Assembly: GCF_001949145.1 (NCBI RefSeq)
Contig: NW_019091391.1
Location: forward strand, 1,415,303 to 1,479,302
Source of the DNA: Acanthaster planci
Taxonomy: Eukaryota; Echinodermata; Asteroidea; Valvatida; Acanthasteridae
Length of the DNA stretch: 64,000 bases
Reading direction: 5' to 3'
This document shows positions 24,130 through 36,259 of the stretch, piece after piece; within the stretch, counting starts at the first letter, position 1, and each line of letters opens with the position of its first letter. A program made the translations under genes and the position numbers. The notes beneath the pieces are model-generated. The model was given only the letters and a program-made list of their open reading frames with translations. It ran no database searches and had not been told where the DNA came from.

Positions 24130-27100
24130 GCAAATCAATCATCCATTCGACCAATTGGTGATCGCGTGTGCTATACAAGGGACTAGCCCTTTCTTTCCCA
24201 CAAAAGAAACTGATCAACAAGGCTCTTTGGTCTCGTTGACCTATTGACGGTAAGATTCGCTTAATTGTAGTTCACTACATTTCTTCTTCATCCCTCACCA
24301 AATTTGTCGGACATCTGTTCGGTTCCTTGGACCAGTTGTGCGTGTCACTTGGCACGGTCGTGGGATGGGCAAGCCGTCTTAACCGGCTCCAAAACTGTAA
24401 TCGCGGCCAGACGGGTTTCTTAGAATTGGCGGGAAACTGCCAAAAGAAACAATCCGCTCTGAATGCGTTCCCGAAAGAAGAGTAATCCATTTAAGGTTTG
24501 GGCTTTGTCTCAGCTTCATCAGCCGGCCCCGATGGCCAAGAAGTGACAGGGACATCACAAACAAAATAATCAGCCTGGTGTCGACGCCGCGCCAGGTATC
24601 ATTAGTCTGTACCCTGAGAGGTTAAGAACCCCCCCCCCTTCTCCGGCTAAGACAAAACAAACACAGATGGGCGTAAATTTGTTTCCAGGAATTTGTACAT
24701 CCATTTGAATTTGTCAGCCTTGCACACGGGTACGCTTTAACCATAGCCACAGTGAAATTGAAAGAAAAGTTTTGTATAATTTTTGAGTTAATTGTCACTC
24801 GTGCGATATTTTTGGTAAGAACGAACGTCAATTTCAAAATTAAGATTTCTGACTTTGTCTGTAGTTCAAACTTTATACATTCGCCGTATTGCTATTTTTC
24901 CAAATCATGCAGTCGTCGATATGCTATGAAAGGAACACCTCTAAGTTCTTCTTAAACTGGTATTGGATAGCTCCAATGTTGGTTTTTATCCATTGGACCG
25001 TTAAGTGATGTTGTCATCACTGCGATCTCGTGAGAGGAAAACACCCTTGTGAGCTCGACCAAGACCTGCTTGGCGGTCAGGGCAAAATTTAACAGTAGGG
25101 GAAGTAAGACGCGTCAATCTCTACGCAGGTCGTTCACCTTGCTACTTCGCAAATTTCCCCTCAAAAAAAGGTGACGAATTACTGCAGTTGATATTTCGTC
25201 TACCTCACACAGGCCGTGTCTTTAGAGTTTATCATTAATGTTTTTTAACTGTATGTTAAAAGGAGCGCTTTAATTGCAGGCTTTGCTCAGACTTCGCGAA
25301 CTCCTCTCGCGATGCTTACGACAGTGTCCTCCATCCGACCTATCGCGGACCGAGACACTTTGACATCGGTCACTGTAGCGGAACCACTGACAAACAAAAA
25401 AACAGACATCATTCATGGCCGAAACCCTCACTTGCGGCTCAGTTTTTAGAAAAAAAAGAGAATGAATGATGAGTTCCTGTAGAGACTGACCCTTGACCCC
25501 TCGATGATAACATTTGGAGTATTTATGACTTTTGGTGAATAAAGCATTTGGTTCAGCAGATCCAACCTATGTTCCAAGTAAAACGAACTCCGTATACTTG
25601 ACACCGGTTGTCGAGACCTTGTTGGTAATTTACAGCTCCCATCAAAAAGAAACAAACTCAGGTTGTCTGCGTTTCGGGGGAAAATTTAAAGGGGAGATCC
25701 AGACACAGGGCAACATGGGGAGGTCAGTGGCCGATGCCTCGTATTGCCAAAGTCACGAGTACCCTGCACGAAAGGGTCGTTCCGTCAAGATGTCCTAAAT
25801 TCTATTCTACGTCACCAATTAAATTTGTTTGATTCTCCCAAGGAACAGAGATTCCTCGAACAGTTCGGTCATCTCGGAAACGCAGACCGGTTTTCTTTTT
25901 AAAACTTCCCTTTCTCGCTGTGTTTTTTTATACTTTCAATGGCTCCCAGCTTAAAACGATAGACCTGACTTCATATGACAAGGGGTACAATACAGAACAA
26001 GGCCTATTTGGCATTATATTAAGAAATTAAGAAAACATATTTCCCATCAATGGATAATTACAGTTTATTCACAGTTGCGTGTTGAGGCAACCTGTTAAAA
26101 ATACACTGTCACGGTGGTTAAAAATAATGACGTGTGGTTTCAGCAGAACAAAGCCACAGTCCAACAGACGACAACTTTGGTGAGTAGTTTCTTAGTTGTT
26201 GAAGAATACAACTAGAGTCAACGGGTTCTGAAACTGTCGGCCTTGTGTAGCGGGCGACGGAGAAATCGGCCCTCGCGTTCCCGCGGCGCGGCGCACTGCG
26301 CGCACTCCAGGATATCCCGTGTGTGACTAAAACCGTCCGCCCACCGCAAGCCGTGGGACTCCCGTGCACCGACCCAGAAAGTGGGGCTCAACAAAGCTCC
26401 TCCATTCATTTGCTCGACCTTGGGAGGGCGGCATCTTTCGGGGAGGCTCTTCGTGGGAACCTTGGCAAGTAGTTTATTTTGAGGAGCTCGGAGATGCCCA
26501 CGCACCGGGTCACTCCCAAATATAGCCCAGAACTTACTTCAATGAGTGAGCCCCCAACATCAAACAACCGAAAAAATTATGTAAAAGAAAATGTCTACTT
26601 TGGGAAGCTTTACTCCGGAAACGAAGAATTAAAAAAATTAACCACAGAATTCTTGCGAAACATTTCAGAGCAGCATGAACTGTTGCACCGCCAACCCTTT
26701 GTCAAGTTTGTCTTTTCCCGAAGTATCATTCAACATACATGTACATGATGAATACATCGCTGTTACAATCCGACTTTTCCCATCCTGATCACCGACATCA
26801 ACAACATAATCATCACTGCATGCGGGAAAATCACGTCCAAGTTAATAGCTTACGCTTCAAGCCAAGTTTAACAGATTTGCCAAAATAAATCTCAAGTCAA
26901 TGACCTACTATTGCAGGTCACAACCCAGGGTTTCCACCCAGCGTGTCTGGTCGGCCCAACCCCGACTTCATATTAAAACCGTCTCTGTTCTCTGATTTGC
27001 GAAGACGCAAGTGGTTATTAAAGTACTGTCACATTCGAGAAGAGGGCCTCGTCACAGCAATGCGAATACGGCATGGGGCTTCGCAGCGAGCGAGCGGGTG

Positions 27101-30100
27101 ATGGAGGCTAGAGCTGACCGGAGCAGGGCTGTCATTCCCCGCGTGAGACCAGCCGAGCAAACACCGCCGGACCGCCCGGTAAAAATAAAAATAATTACAG
27201 CAAAGTGGCGCTAATTAGCAACACCTCGGCCGAGATTTTGCGCTCCTCTCCATTGATGCGGTGACCTGCGAGCTGTCGGAGCTTGTTATGGAAACTTCGG
27301 AGTCTTGGAATCAAGACGGATGGATTCGAGTTGAAGGGGCAAGGGGTGAAAAGTTGGAGCGTATCAAGGATCGCCCGAATTCTACAGGCTTTCTTTTTTG
27401 CAAGTTATTGCCATGCTATGAACTTACTTCTGACAGGCGGAAAAAAATCTGCCAGAACGAGGGCGGATTAAGGGGGTGGGGGCAGCGGGGGCCATGGCCC
27501 GCCATTCTCCCCTTGTTTGGAAAAATGATGAAAGAGGGGTGATTTTGTGGTCTATTTCACCCCTTCCCATCTCAAAACGAAAAGAAAGCCCCAGAATGTA
27601 TAGCCTCAACCTTAAGAAAGGCCATAAAACGTTACTTGAAAAAATCCCGATTTTTGCCCCCCCCCAAAAAAAAACAAGCTTGGTCTCCCCGAAATTTGTT
27701 TGAGATCCGACCTGGAATATGGGAAATCTTATTCGAAATCTGAATCTTTCCTCAAGACTTACGGAAGAAATTTTCGTCAGAGTGGGATCCACATTTGACA
27801 GGCAGACCAAACGTCAGTCCTGTGATACTGGGGATTCTGAAGCTGCGTGTCGAATGGGTGTGTTCAGGGGGACCGCCGAGTGGGGCCAGAGTGAGCCGCA
27901 GGGGGCAGGCTCGCTGCGGAGAACTTTCGATGCCATCGCCACACGATCACTTGAAAGACCGATGGACCCCAACTTTCGCCCGCCCCATTTACCTAATCTC
28001 AAAGCGTATGTTTAGATTACGAGCGGCCCGATGAAAGCAACTCGCCAGGATCTCTTTGCTGCCGAATTCCGAGAAAGGAAAGGCCGATGACGTTGATTAC
28101 TTTTTCTCCTTAGAATAGGAGTTCTGAGGCGAACATGTGATCTTTATAATTGTTTAGCAGTTTCGGCACTTTTCTGGGCAACAGGTCCATGAAACACAAG
28201 ACGACGATTGTATCTAGTACAATCTTGAGCCTTTCGTTTGGTTGACCTTTGGACCAGTCCAGTAATGTCCGGAAAATGTGGGACAAGGTCCGAATGACCT
28301 AGACCTGTTAGTATTGCCTTGATGTCCGCCAATTTTTATTGCTTCATCGATCCCAAGTGATACAGTCAATCGAACCCGGTGGATTAGAAGAACAACAGGC
28401 GGTGGAACTGATAGTGGATCTGGGTATGGCGTTTTTGTAGGACTGCCAAAAATTGTACCATCATAACCTCGAAATACGGAATGATTTTAGAGGGTGCTGT
28501 TCAGACTGAATAAAGCGCGATGAGTTTATTGCAGTGCAATATTACAGAGACAACTGTGGCTCTTGCTAGTACAGAAACCTACATCCAAAACAATGTGTAA
28601 ATTTAATACCCTTGGTATCCTAGACTACACCTGTCCTATCTCATGTACTCGGCGTAAAATAGATACTGGGGTTGTCAATTTAATATCAAACACCACAGAT
28701 TTTCCTGAACACAGTCCGTTTACAGTTACGAGTGCTTCATTAATTTATTGTTTTAAATGTTATGTTCAATCACGTCCACAGGGTATCAGAACTACATGTA
28801 GGCCTTTGATAGTCAAATTTTGGTGTGTGTTTTCAGCGGCAATTGACGTGACTGTGGGAAACTAAATTTTTCATGGTCGTTCGACCGTTTGATTAGTTTT
28901 ATATTAATAAACCTTTTTCAACGAGAACTGGGGAGGTTTTGCTTGGAAACAAGATTTGCAACTTTTGAATCGTGACGCAGTTTTTATTGTTCATTCGCTC
29001 GCGAATCAGTTGAATTAAAAAGAGATGGTTGATTCCTGACATGTTGATGGGCCGTCGACCCCTCAAACCGGACGATTAACGCACCTCTCGCTCGACACTT
29101 ACCCCCAAAACTTCGCCCTATGTCCCAATTAGCTGGCTATTAACCTCGACGCCTCCAACATAAGTGCCCAGAGGAAAAATAAGCGTTCCTGCGCCAACAT
29201 CAACAAACAAAGCCCCGCTCTCCCCCTCATTGTTTTCGAATTAAGAGGAGTAGATTTTTGTGGCATTGATGAGGCTGTTAGGGGATAACACATTGTTTAT
29301 TTAAAAAAAGACAAGTTTAGACCAACTGAAACCACAGTGCCACAGCAATACCGCTGCCTGCGAATGCCTAAGTTTAATGGAATACTTTCTACTCTGCTTT
29401 GGTCCCGAGCAAAGTACCAATCAGTTCGATTTATCCCCGGTCTTAAATTCTTCAAGCTGTTACCTTGAAATGTCTGAGGGGAAAATTTCCCTCTTTTCTT
29501 GGTAATGGAGCCTGGATATTTTTGTTCACAAGGTACAATCATAGAGCAAGCTCTGTGGTACAATTGAAGCCTGATAGAGATCGCCACGTCAACCCGAATC
29601 TGTCACCCAACTTACCAATAATGGTAAACAGCCAAGCCTATAATGCACTGTGTTTAAGCATGCAGTAGTAAATTATACAACGTGTCAGATTAAAGGTTTT
29701 TTGAAAAAAGTGTCAAGTGGAACGAGGAACACTTTAAAACTTCCTTTTTTACTTTTCCCGCTGCCCCATAAAGCAATTATTATTTCTAATCATTATTTAG
29801 AAATTTATTACTGCGCTTCGGGTCGATAAATCAAATGAATTGAAGTTAAATCGGGTGTGTAATTTTACTCTGTCTTTGATTAAAATAATGAATCTGCCGT
29901 GGTATACTCTTCGAGGTTATAAGAGAAAAAAATAAGGTTGGGATAGTTTATTTTCCGAGATTAACAGCTTCACTGACGTAAGTTGGCGAATATGGGGTTA
30001 TCAACACACCCCTCTCCTCGAAAAGGGGTGAGGGGAATTGAACGAATTGAACAAGACAGCTTAATGTATTGCAAACACGCACATTCACAAAAACTATCAC

Positions 30101-33100
30101 TCAGAGAGAAGGGGCGTGGCGAACTTTCTGGTGGAATTACGACCCTGCAAAGTACACTCATAGAAGGAGACAAAGAGAGGTTCGATTTGACTAGAAGTAT
30201 CACACAGGTGCGGATCCATGGGTCAAACCCCACCCCCGGGGCAAAGAAGGTAGGGAAAAAACAGCAAAAATAATTTTAAAAAATAACTAAAGTAAATTTT
30301 AAAAAGATAGCATCCCGCAGATCCTTTTACAAGAAAAGTGTTACAATACCATTGCAAACAATGTGCACTATTTCATCATCGTTTCTGCTTGACTGTTCGC
30401 ACATATGTGACATTACAAAACAAAATCTCCCGCCTGGCACCCAACCCCACCCCCACCCCCGGAAAAATGCTGGATCCGTCCCTTCTCGCACAGGTCCGCT
30501 TCTTGTCTGGCAAGAAATGGGCGCGTACATCGGCAGCTGTCTCGTTTTGCGTGTGACTTTTACTTTTGCGACGGCGGTCATCTTTGACCGAAGCGCTCCC
30601 TGCCGTAAATAGCAGACCAATCAATTACAGTGCAGGTGACGTACAGGTGTTTGAACCGGCACCATCTGGATTTGATCAGCCGTGATGATGGGAATACCCT
30701 CCGTATTTATGCCATTAAGGCACTACAGATTTTAGATTGGCAAATTAAAGGCAGTCCGCCATTTTCTTAGACCCGACGAAAAGAATGATCTATATATTCT
30801 AATTCTAAGAAATTTTAAGCTATTTTAGACTCAAATTTTCCACCTGAGCTGGTAAACTCTTCATACCGTCAGTACTCCGCGGATAGGTCCGAGTTTATAC
30901 AATTTGAACTGGATTGGAGGGCATGTGTACTTTCTCTGCGTTGTACGAAAAACAATTTACTGATATTTATGTACCGTTTTTCACTCCATAATCTATTATT
31001 CAACAAGTTGCTGGGAAGTCGCATATCGGTTTTCTACGAAATGCCCTTTGACGGAAAATAATACAAAAACCACGGGTTTGGCTCATGGTGTATCACCGGA
31101 AGCTCTCACCATCACTCTCTCGCTGGATGGCATCTCGAACATGGTTTGTTTTCAGAGGGGGGCTGACCCCTCTACGTGCAAGGTGACGGGCGGGCGCAGC
31201 AAAAGGAGCGGCCCCCTTGTCTCTCAGCGAGATGGGCCGCTCCCCTCTCAAAGCCGCGGCCCTGGTCCCGCGTTCGCCGCGCGGTGATGGTGTTTTCTCA
31301 GAGTTGGAAGCCTACCACCCCGTACAGTACGGGTTGTTTTTGCTCTGTACTCACTCTGCAGAAAGCAAGCCGAGTCGACGTCCGTTCGAAGACATGATTA
31401 ATTAGGTAGGGTAGTGACAGCGCCAAGTGACTTGTATCATGAGATTGATGTCCACCTCATTACCCAGAATGCAGGCGCACACAATGCATGCGCAGTAGCA
31501 TCAATGTTATACAGACGAAAAAGCTATTCAAGGGGTAGAACATAACTCTCAAATTTTCATCGATCGATCTACACTAATTAAAAATATTTCTTGTTCTTTT
31601 CTTGTGCCCTGCATTTCAACTGTGGAAATTTCAAGGCCTACCAAGCGCACGCTACGAGATTGGGACCACTTTTCTCGTTCTCTATTCGCCTGTGCTCAAA
31701 GTCCCCAGTTAAGAATGATTGTTGGAATATAAATCTGAACTTGTGTTTTTCCGCCAAAGGTCCAGAAGGCCTTAACGCTGAAATAAATGTAGATAGTAGG
31801 ATGCAATGAAACGCAAGGGTTGTTCGTTGTGCTCGTTTCGCTGGCTGAAATTCTCAGTGAAATATTGTAGGTCCATTTACAGTCATTGTTCGTCACAAAA
31901 GTCAACGAATTTTTGGCATTCCAGTCTCGTCCAGAAAAAGGCACAGTCATTGTATCGCTATAATTGCAATTTGGACATGCAAATCTGAGGAAAGGGTAGG
32001 CCTGCCTTTTTTCTGTTAACCGGAAAGTCAGTGGAGCGCGAAAGTGTTGCTTTGCCAACTGTCCCGATACAAGGTTTTGTTGCCTTTATTTTGAATGCGC
32101 GTCGGCGGTTTCTCGGGCATTTCACGAGAAAACAAACGTTTGCATAGGATCCACTTGACAAGTGTCTGCTTGTCTGTGGTTCGGATAACTGGCACCAGAA
32201 ATGGTCAGGAATCGGCTAAGCGGTTGAAAGAAAATAACTTTTAAAATTCCTTGCATTTTTCTGTTACTTTAAAGCGCTTCATTCTTGCATTGCAAGCATT
32301 TTAACACAGTTCAAGGCTTCACTTTTGAAGGGTAAAAAACAAAATAAAGATGTTGAAATGTTTCTTTTTTTCTTTAATAAGGTCGAAGTTATCACTTAGC
32401 ATTCTTAGCAAACGAGGACCTTTTGTGTCGAAACCTTGGCCCAAACTTCGGTAAAAATAGGTTTTGTTTTTGATCCAACCACGCGCGATAGGCGAAATAT
32501 TTTGTCTCCGATGTGACGGGGAGGTCTCCGTTTATCGACAACCGATTGCTTAAACTTGCGGAATCGTTTCACAAACGGTTTGGGTAAATACACACCGCGG
32601 ATCATTGTCCCCGGATGTGGGTGCACTTTATGGAGAGCGCCGAGGTGCACATGTGTTATGAGTTCACGACAGGCGCGGGATAAAAAAAACAAAACATAGA
32701 GATAACGTGCGACGCAGAAAGAATAATTTCCGATTTCCTCTCCCCCCGTCCATTGTTAGCCGAGTGTTTTGAAGTAATTTAGCCAGGCGTGGGTTGATCT
32801 CTAATGCGTAATTCGGTTGTATCCTTGTTGACAAGAGAATGATTGCTTTCTAACAAACAACAAGACAACATTGGGGAAATAAGCAATTGCAGCGAACAGA
32901 TTGTATCGAGCTTTTAAATGTTATTTCGAGTAGGCAGGAATAGATGGGTAAATATTTTAAATAGGCCTACCTATCTTTAATGCATTCTTTTGTGATGGAC
33001 AAACTGTTGCAAAAATTATTACTGCTGTTTATAGAGACGTTATCAATGCGGGTGACCTGATTGATATCAAGTTAGAAAGTGCTATTGCTTAGTAGATTCT

Positions 33101-34400
33101 ACGATTTGCAAAGCAAAAGTTCTGATTTTCACAGCGTCCGCGGGGGCCATCGGTAAAGGAGAAATGACCAAACTTCGCGAGAGATACTCACACCGACTCC
33201 GTAGTAAGACTGATTCATCGGTTTGAAATCAGTTTTTTTCGCAATCTGCTTCATTTCAAGGATTTTATTGATACGTTCTTGTCAGCTCCTTGCTGCTCTT
33301 AGATCATCTCCTTTTAGTTAAACAGCCGTATCACCCCTTTAGTCCACCTGCTGTCGCTTCGTTATTTCAAGAATTACCATCTCAAAATAGACCCACATGC
33401 TCCCAGTTTCCAAGTAGCACGCCTCAGCTAGATGTCAGGGGATGGGGGGGGGCTGCGCTTCGGCGTAATATTAAAGTCTGGAACTTGTGGAAGGCAACAA
33501 ACCCACGCGTGGGACCTCGGCCTCACCGATGATGACCCACTAAAACCCAAATCAAACAAACAAGTTGCGAGCTTAGTGTCACCACGGCGCCTTACAACTC
33601 CCGAACTTGTTGAGAGCCGCCAAGGGGATCCGTTGAGAGAGTCCTCTTTTCATAAATCTTGAAATTCGCCGCGACAAAAAAAAAGAACGCACAACATGGT
33701 CATTGACCCAAGACTAAGGAAAAGATGGCATGTACTCGATTTGAGACTTTGTCTCACAGTCGTATGTACATGTATGTATGTATGTCTCATGTACGTATGC
33801 AGATTTGTCAAGTTCACGGGTGTGCGTATATCCGCGTGCGCACAGGTAGCCTACAAGCATTTTCAACCCGAATTTTGAGAGATTAAGTTTTTACTGGACG
33901 AGTGCCACCCACTTTATCACCTGCCATTATCTTTATCCTTACCTTTTTTGGCTTTACTTACCCCAAGAAATTTAAAACGAGGATCACTGCTCACATTTCA
34001 AAGAGTCACAAAGGGTTACGCATCTGACACGTGCACTCGTTCGACCTCGTGCAAGTCGTCGCAGTTTGTGAGTCAAAAGAGGGCGGTATTAATGTTTTGT
34101 GCTTTTCAAATATTTCGCATGGCGGGCTTCATTTCAAGCACTCGAGGTTTAGAGTGAATATCACGCAGAATCGTGTTGGCATGGTTCAGGTTAGGGGTTA
34201 AGTTCAGTTCGCAGTGGGGACAAATTCCATTGGGGGTATGTGATCACAAGGGCATCAATCGCTTCTCAAAAGTGCTGGGGGACGTAACCTTGATTAATGA
34301 AAGCGTAAAGCAAAGCCCTACTGGCGTGGGGTCCGGGGCCCGCTTAGTTAAGAGCCCCTGCAAATTTCGAATTCCGATTTTTTCTGTGGTGCGATATCTG
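24130..34400. other. Gene-poor intergenic stretch
   Basis: About 10 kb with no supportable gene. GC-rich islands lie at about 26.2-26.5 and 27.0-27.25 kb; the second ends in a homeodomain-like TAATTAC/CTAATTAG cluster near 27188-27213. A CCCAGAATGCA motif followed by TGCATGCGCAG at about 31463-31495 recalls ZNF143/THAP11 and NRF1 promoter motifs, but no gene start is visible beside it. A 10-bp-arm hairpin lies at 31205-31243. ATGT microsatellite sequence occurs near 33763-33800. Confidence 0.45.
31205..31243. repeat. GC-rich hairpin
   Basis: Arms ggagcggccc (31205-31214) and gggccgctcc (31234-31243) are perfect reverse complements separated by 19 nt. The surrounding 150 bp is GC-rich. No function is evident. 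Confidence 0.6.
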
Positions 34401-34417
34401 AAGCAATTTCCGGCCAC

Positions 34418-34423
34418 TTTTAT
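34418..34423 (-). terminator. Poly(A) signal candidate
   Basis: AATAAA on the minus strand about 410 nt past the stop of the 455-residue protein. It is the nearest exact hexamer I found; cleavage would fall near 34.4 kb. Confidence 0.35.
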
Positions 34424-34833
34424 TTTCTTTAGCAAATGCTTTTGCAGGATTTGTTTCATTTTCAAATAATATTTCTATTTCAAAAATTTATATGTAAGGG
34501 GTAAAAAATGAGGGCGACAAACCATACCATACCGCCCACTTTAAACAGTGCGGGGGGGGGGTTTCCCCTGTCCCCCAACCGACTGACACCCATACCTGAT
34601 ACTCGGAATGATAATGATAGAAACATGGTGCCAACTTTGTCCCTTTGTATGCCCTTATCTCTCACTGCCGACAACAAATCGCGCAAAAAACGAGCATCCT
34701 TCGTACCTCTTTTAAATGATTAAGAGCGGTCCTTTTTTTCAAAATCATCTGCAAAACTGAAAACGTGTAAAGTACTTGCATTCCTCTTCTCCTCTCCTCT
34801 AGAATCTAATAAAATAAAGTCCTCTAGCTCGCA

Positions 34834-36201
34834 TCAGCAATCACAACACAGGTATTCTAGGAGACATTCAGGTGGATCGCCGATGCACTCTTTGAAACAT
34901 CCGTGGCAACAACCTTCGTGTTCCTGTTCGAGTTTGGAATCCCTGATTACTACTTCCCCCTTGGAGACGTTCTTGTCTGGTCCTTCGATGATTTTTTCGC
35001 TGCCGCCATTCCCAGTTGGTGCATTCGAACTTGGTCCTCTCTCCGTTGGTCGCTCGGTTTTTCGCGCCGGCTCCTTCTTTGATATACGTTGTTCGTGCTT
35101 TTCTGGCTCAAGTAAGATCTCTCCGAATTTTATATCCAGTATAACTGGCTGAAGTCGAATCACGTCTTTGTTCTCTGTTGTGATCGAAACAGCATTCGTA
35201 TTGGGTGTCGTCACTTTAACTGCGCTTGGGCAGAGAGAGGACTTTCGCCTGGGCTTCGGGCTGATTGGTGGCAAAATCTTTGTCCTCGTGGAACTCTCAG
35301 GCTGCATTGTGATTGGCTGATTGTGTCTCTGTGCGTCAGTGGGTACGCCAATAACATTAAGTTTTGGTGTTGATGAGTTGCGTTGGCTTATTCGCAATGG
35401 GAGAGGCGGGGGTGTGTGCGGCCTGAGTTGAGATGATTTTCGTCCGGTGGGCATCATTTTTGAATTACCCGGGCCAGAACAAGAAGGTCCCGAGTAAGAG
35501 CTTGCCCGCTCTTTGAATGTCGGTGGACTTAAATGTTGGGGTTCGAGGTCACCCGACCTGTCGCGGCAGCCTTGAAGTCGGATGACTGGTGGAAAGAGTA
35601 AACGCGATGTCTTCTTTTGTGGTGACTGAGGAGGGCTGTGGGGTCCACGTTTGTCACCTCCTTCATGTTCAGCGTCACTTCTCTGCCGACAACTGAACTG
35701 TAGTCTGTCATCCAGATTGACGTGTCTCGTTCTGGGCCTGCATATCTGCAGTGCACTAGCTTCGAGTCTGTGCGCCGACGACGACCTGTACACCCGCACT
35801 GCTGAAGGGAGCGATGGTCTCGGGCTTTCTCGTCCCTCGCGAGAACTGCGCTCGTGGTTCTTGCCAGGGTGTCTACTTGTGTCCGGCAGGGAATCCAAGG
35901 AGATGCACGGAGATAGGTGGGCTTTGCTTTTCGGCTGAGGGACCAGCGGAGAATCGGCACTCCGTGACTTCAACAAGCGCTTGGTGACCGGTGTCGATGG
36001 CTGGCTGTTGCTGGCCGGTTTGGGAGTGAAAGGGCCCTGCCTTCGCAGCCGGGGGCTCGGGGGAGGGGTGCCTCCTTTCTTCTCATCCTGGGCCTTCAGG
36101 TGTAGGGGAGGGACTGGCGCCGCTCGTCTGGGGCACCTGGGACTTCTAAAACCGGGAACAGAGCAGGCTAACATCTCGGCGCTCCGACTGTGTTGCAACA
36201 T
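34834..36201 (-). CDS. Disordered basic protein with cysteine-rich C-terminus, unknown function
   Basis: A single open exon of 455 codons. The start chosen is the ATG at 36201; an in-frame TGA lies about 65 nt upstream with only non-ATG codons between. The protein is rich in Ser, Pro, Arg, Lys and Gln, and has repeated short SPR/PPPSP/KPRRKSS motifs suggestive of phosphorylation or SH3 contacts. It has no signal peptide or internal membrane segment. The last 25 residues hold eight cysteines (GCCHGC, KECIGDPPEC, LCCDC). A short ordered-looking segment (PVILDIKFGEILLEPEKH) lies about 110 residues before the end. I do not recognise the family. The tail recalls I-mfa or CYSTM-like cysteine modules only in composition. 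A minus-strand AATAAA occurs at 34418-34423. Confidence 0.7.
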   Translation of the reverse strand: MLQHSRSAEMLACSVPGFRSPRCPRRAAPVPPLHLKAQDEKKGGTPPPSPRLRRQGPFTPKPASNSQPSTPVTKRLLKSRSADSPLVPQPKSKAHLSPCISLDSLPDTSRHPGKNHERSSREGRESPRPSLPSAVRVYRSSSAHRLEASALQICRPRTRHVNLDDRLQFSCRQRSDAEHEGGDKRGPHSPPQSPQKKTSRLLFPPVIRLQGCRDRSGDLEPQHLSPPTFKERASSYSGPSCSGPGNSKMMPTGRKSSQLRPHTPPPLPLRISQRNSSTPKLNVIGVPTDAQRHNQPITMQPESSTRTKILPPISPKPRRKSSLCPSAVKVTTPNTNAVSITTENKDVIRLQPVILDIKFGEILLEPEKHEQRISKKEPARKTERPTERGPSSNAPTGNGGSEKIIEGPDKNVSKGEVVIRDSKLEQEHEGCCHGCFKECIGDPPECLLEYLCCDC

Positions 36202-36259
36202 CGTCACTGGTGGGACACGTGACAGGGACAAAAATGGCGGACTGTTCGAGTAGAGGCAG

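Noticed and set aside
26218-26505. 95-codon minus-strand frame in a GC-rich island
   Set aside because: Open frames are common in GC-rich DNA; no domain, start context or splice partner was found.
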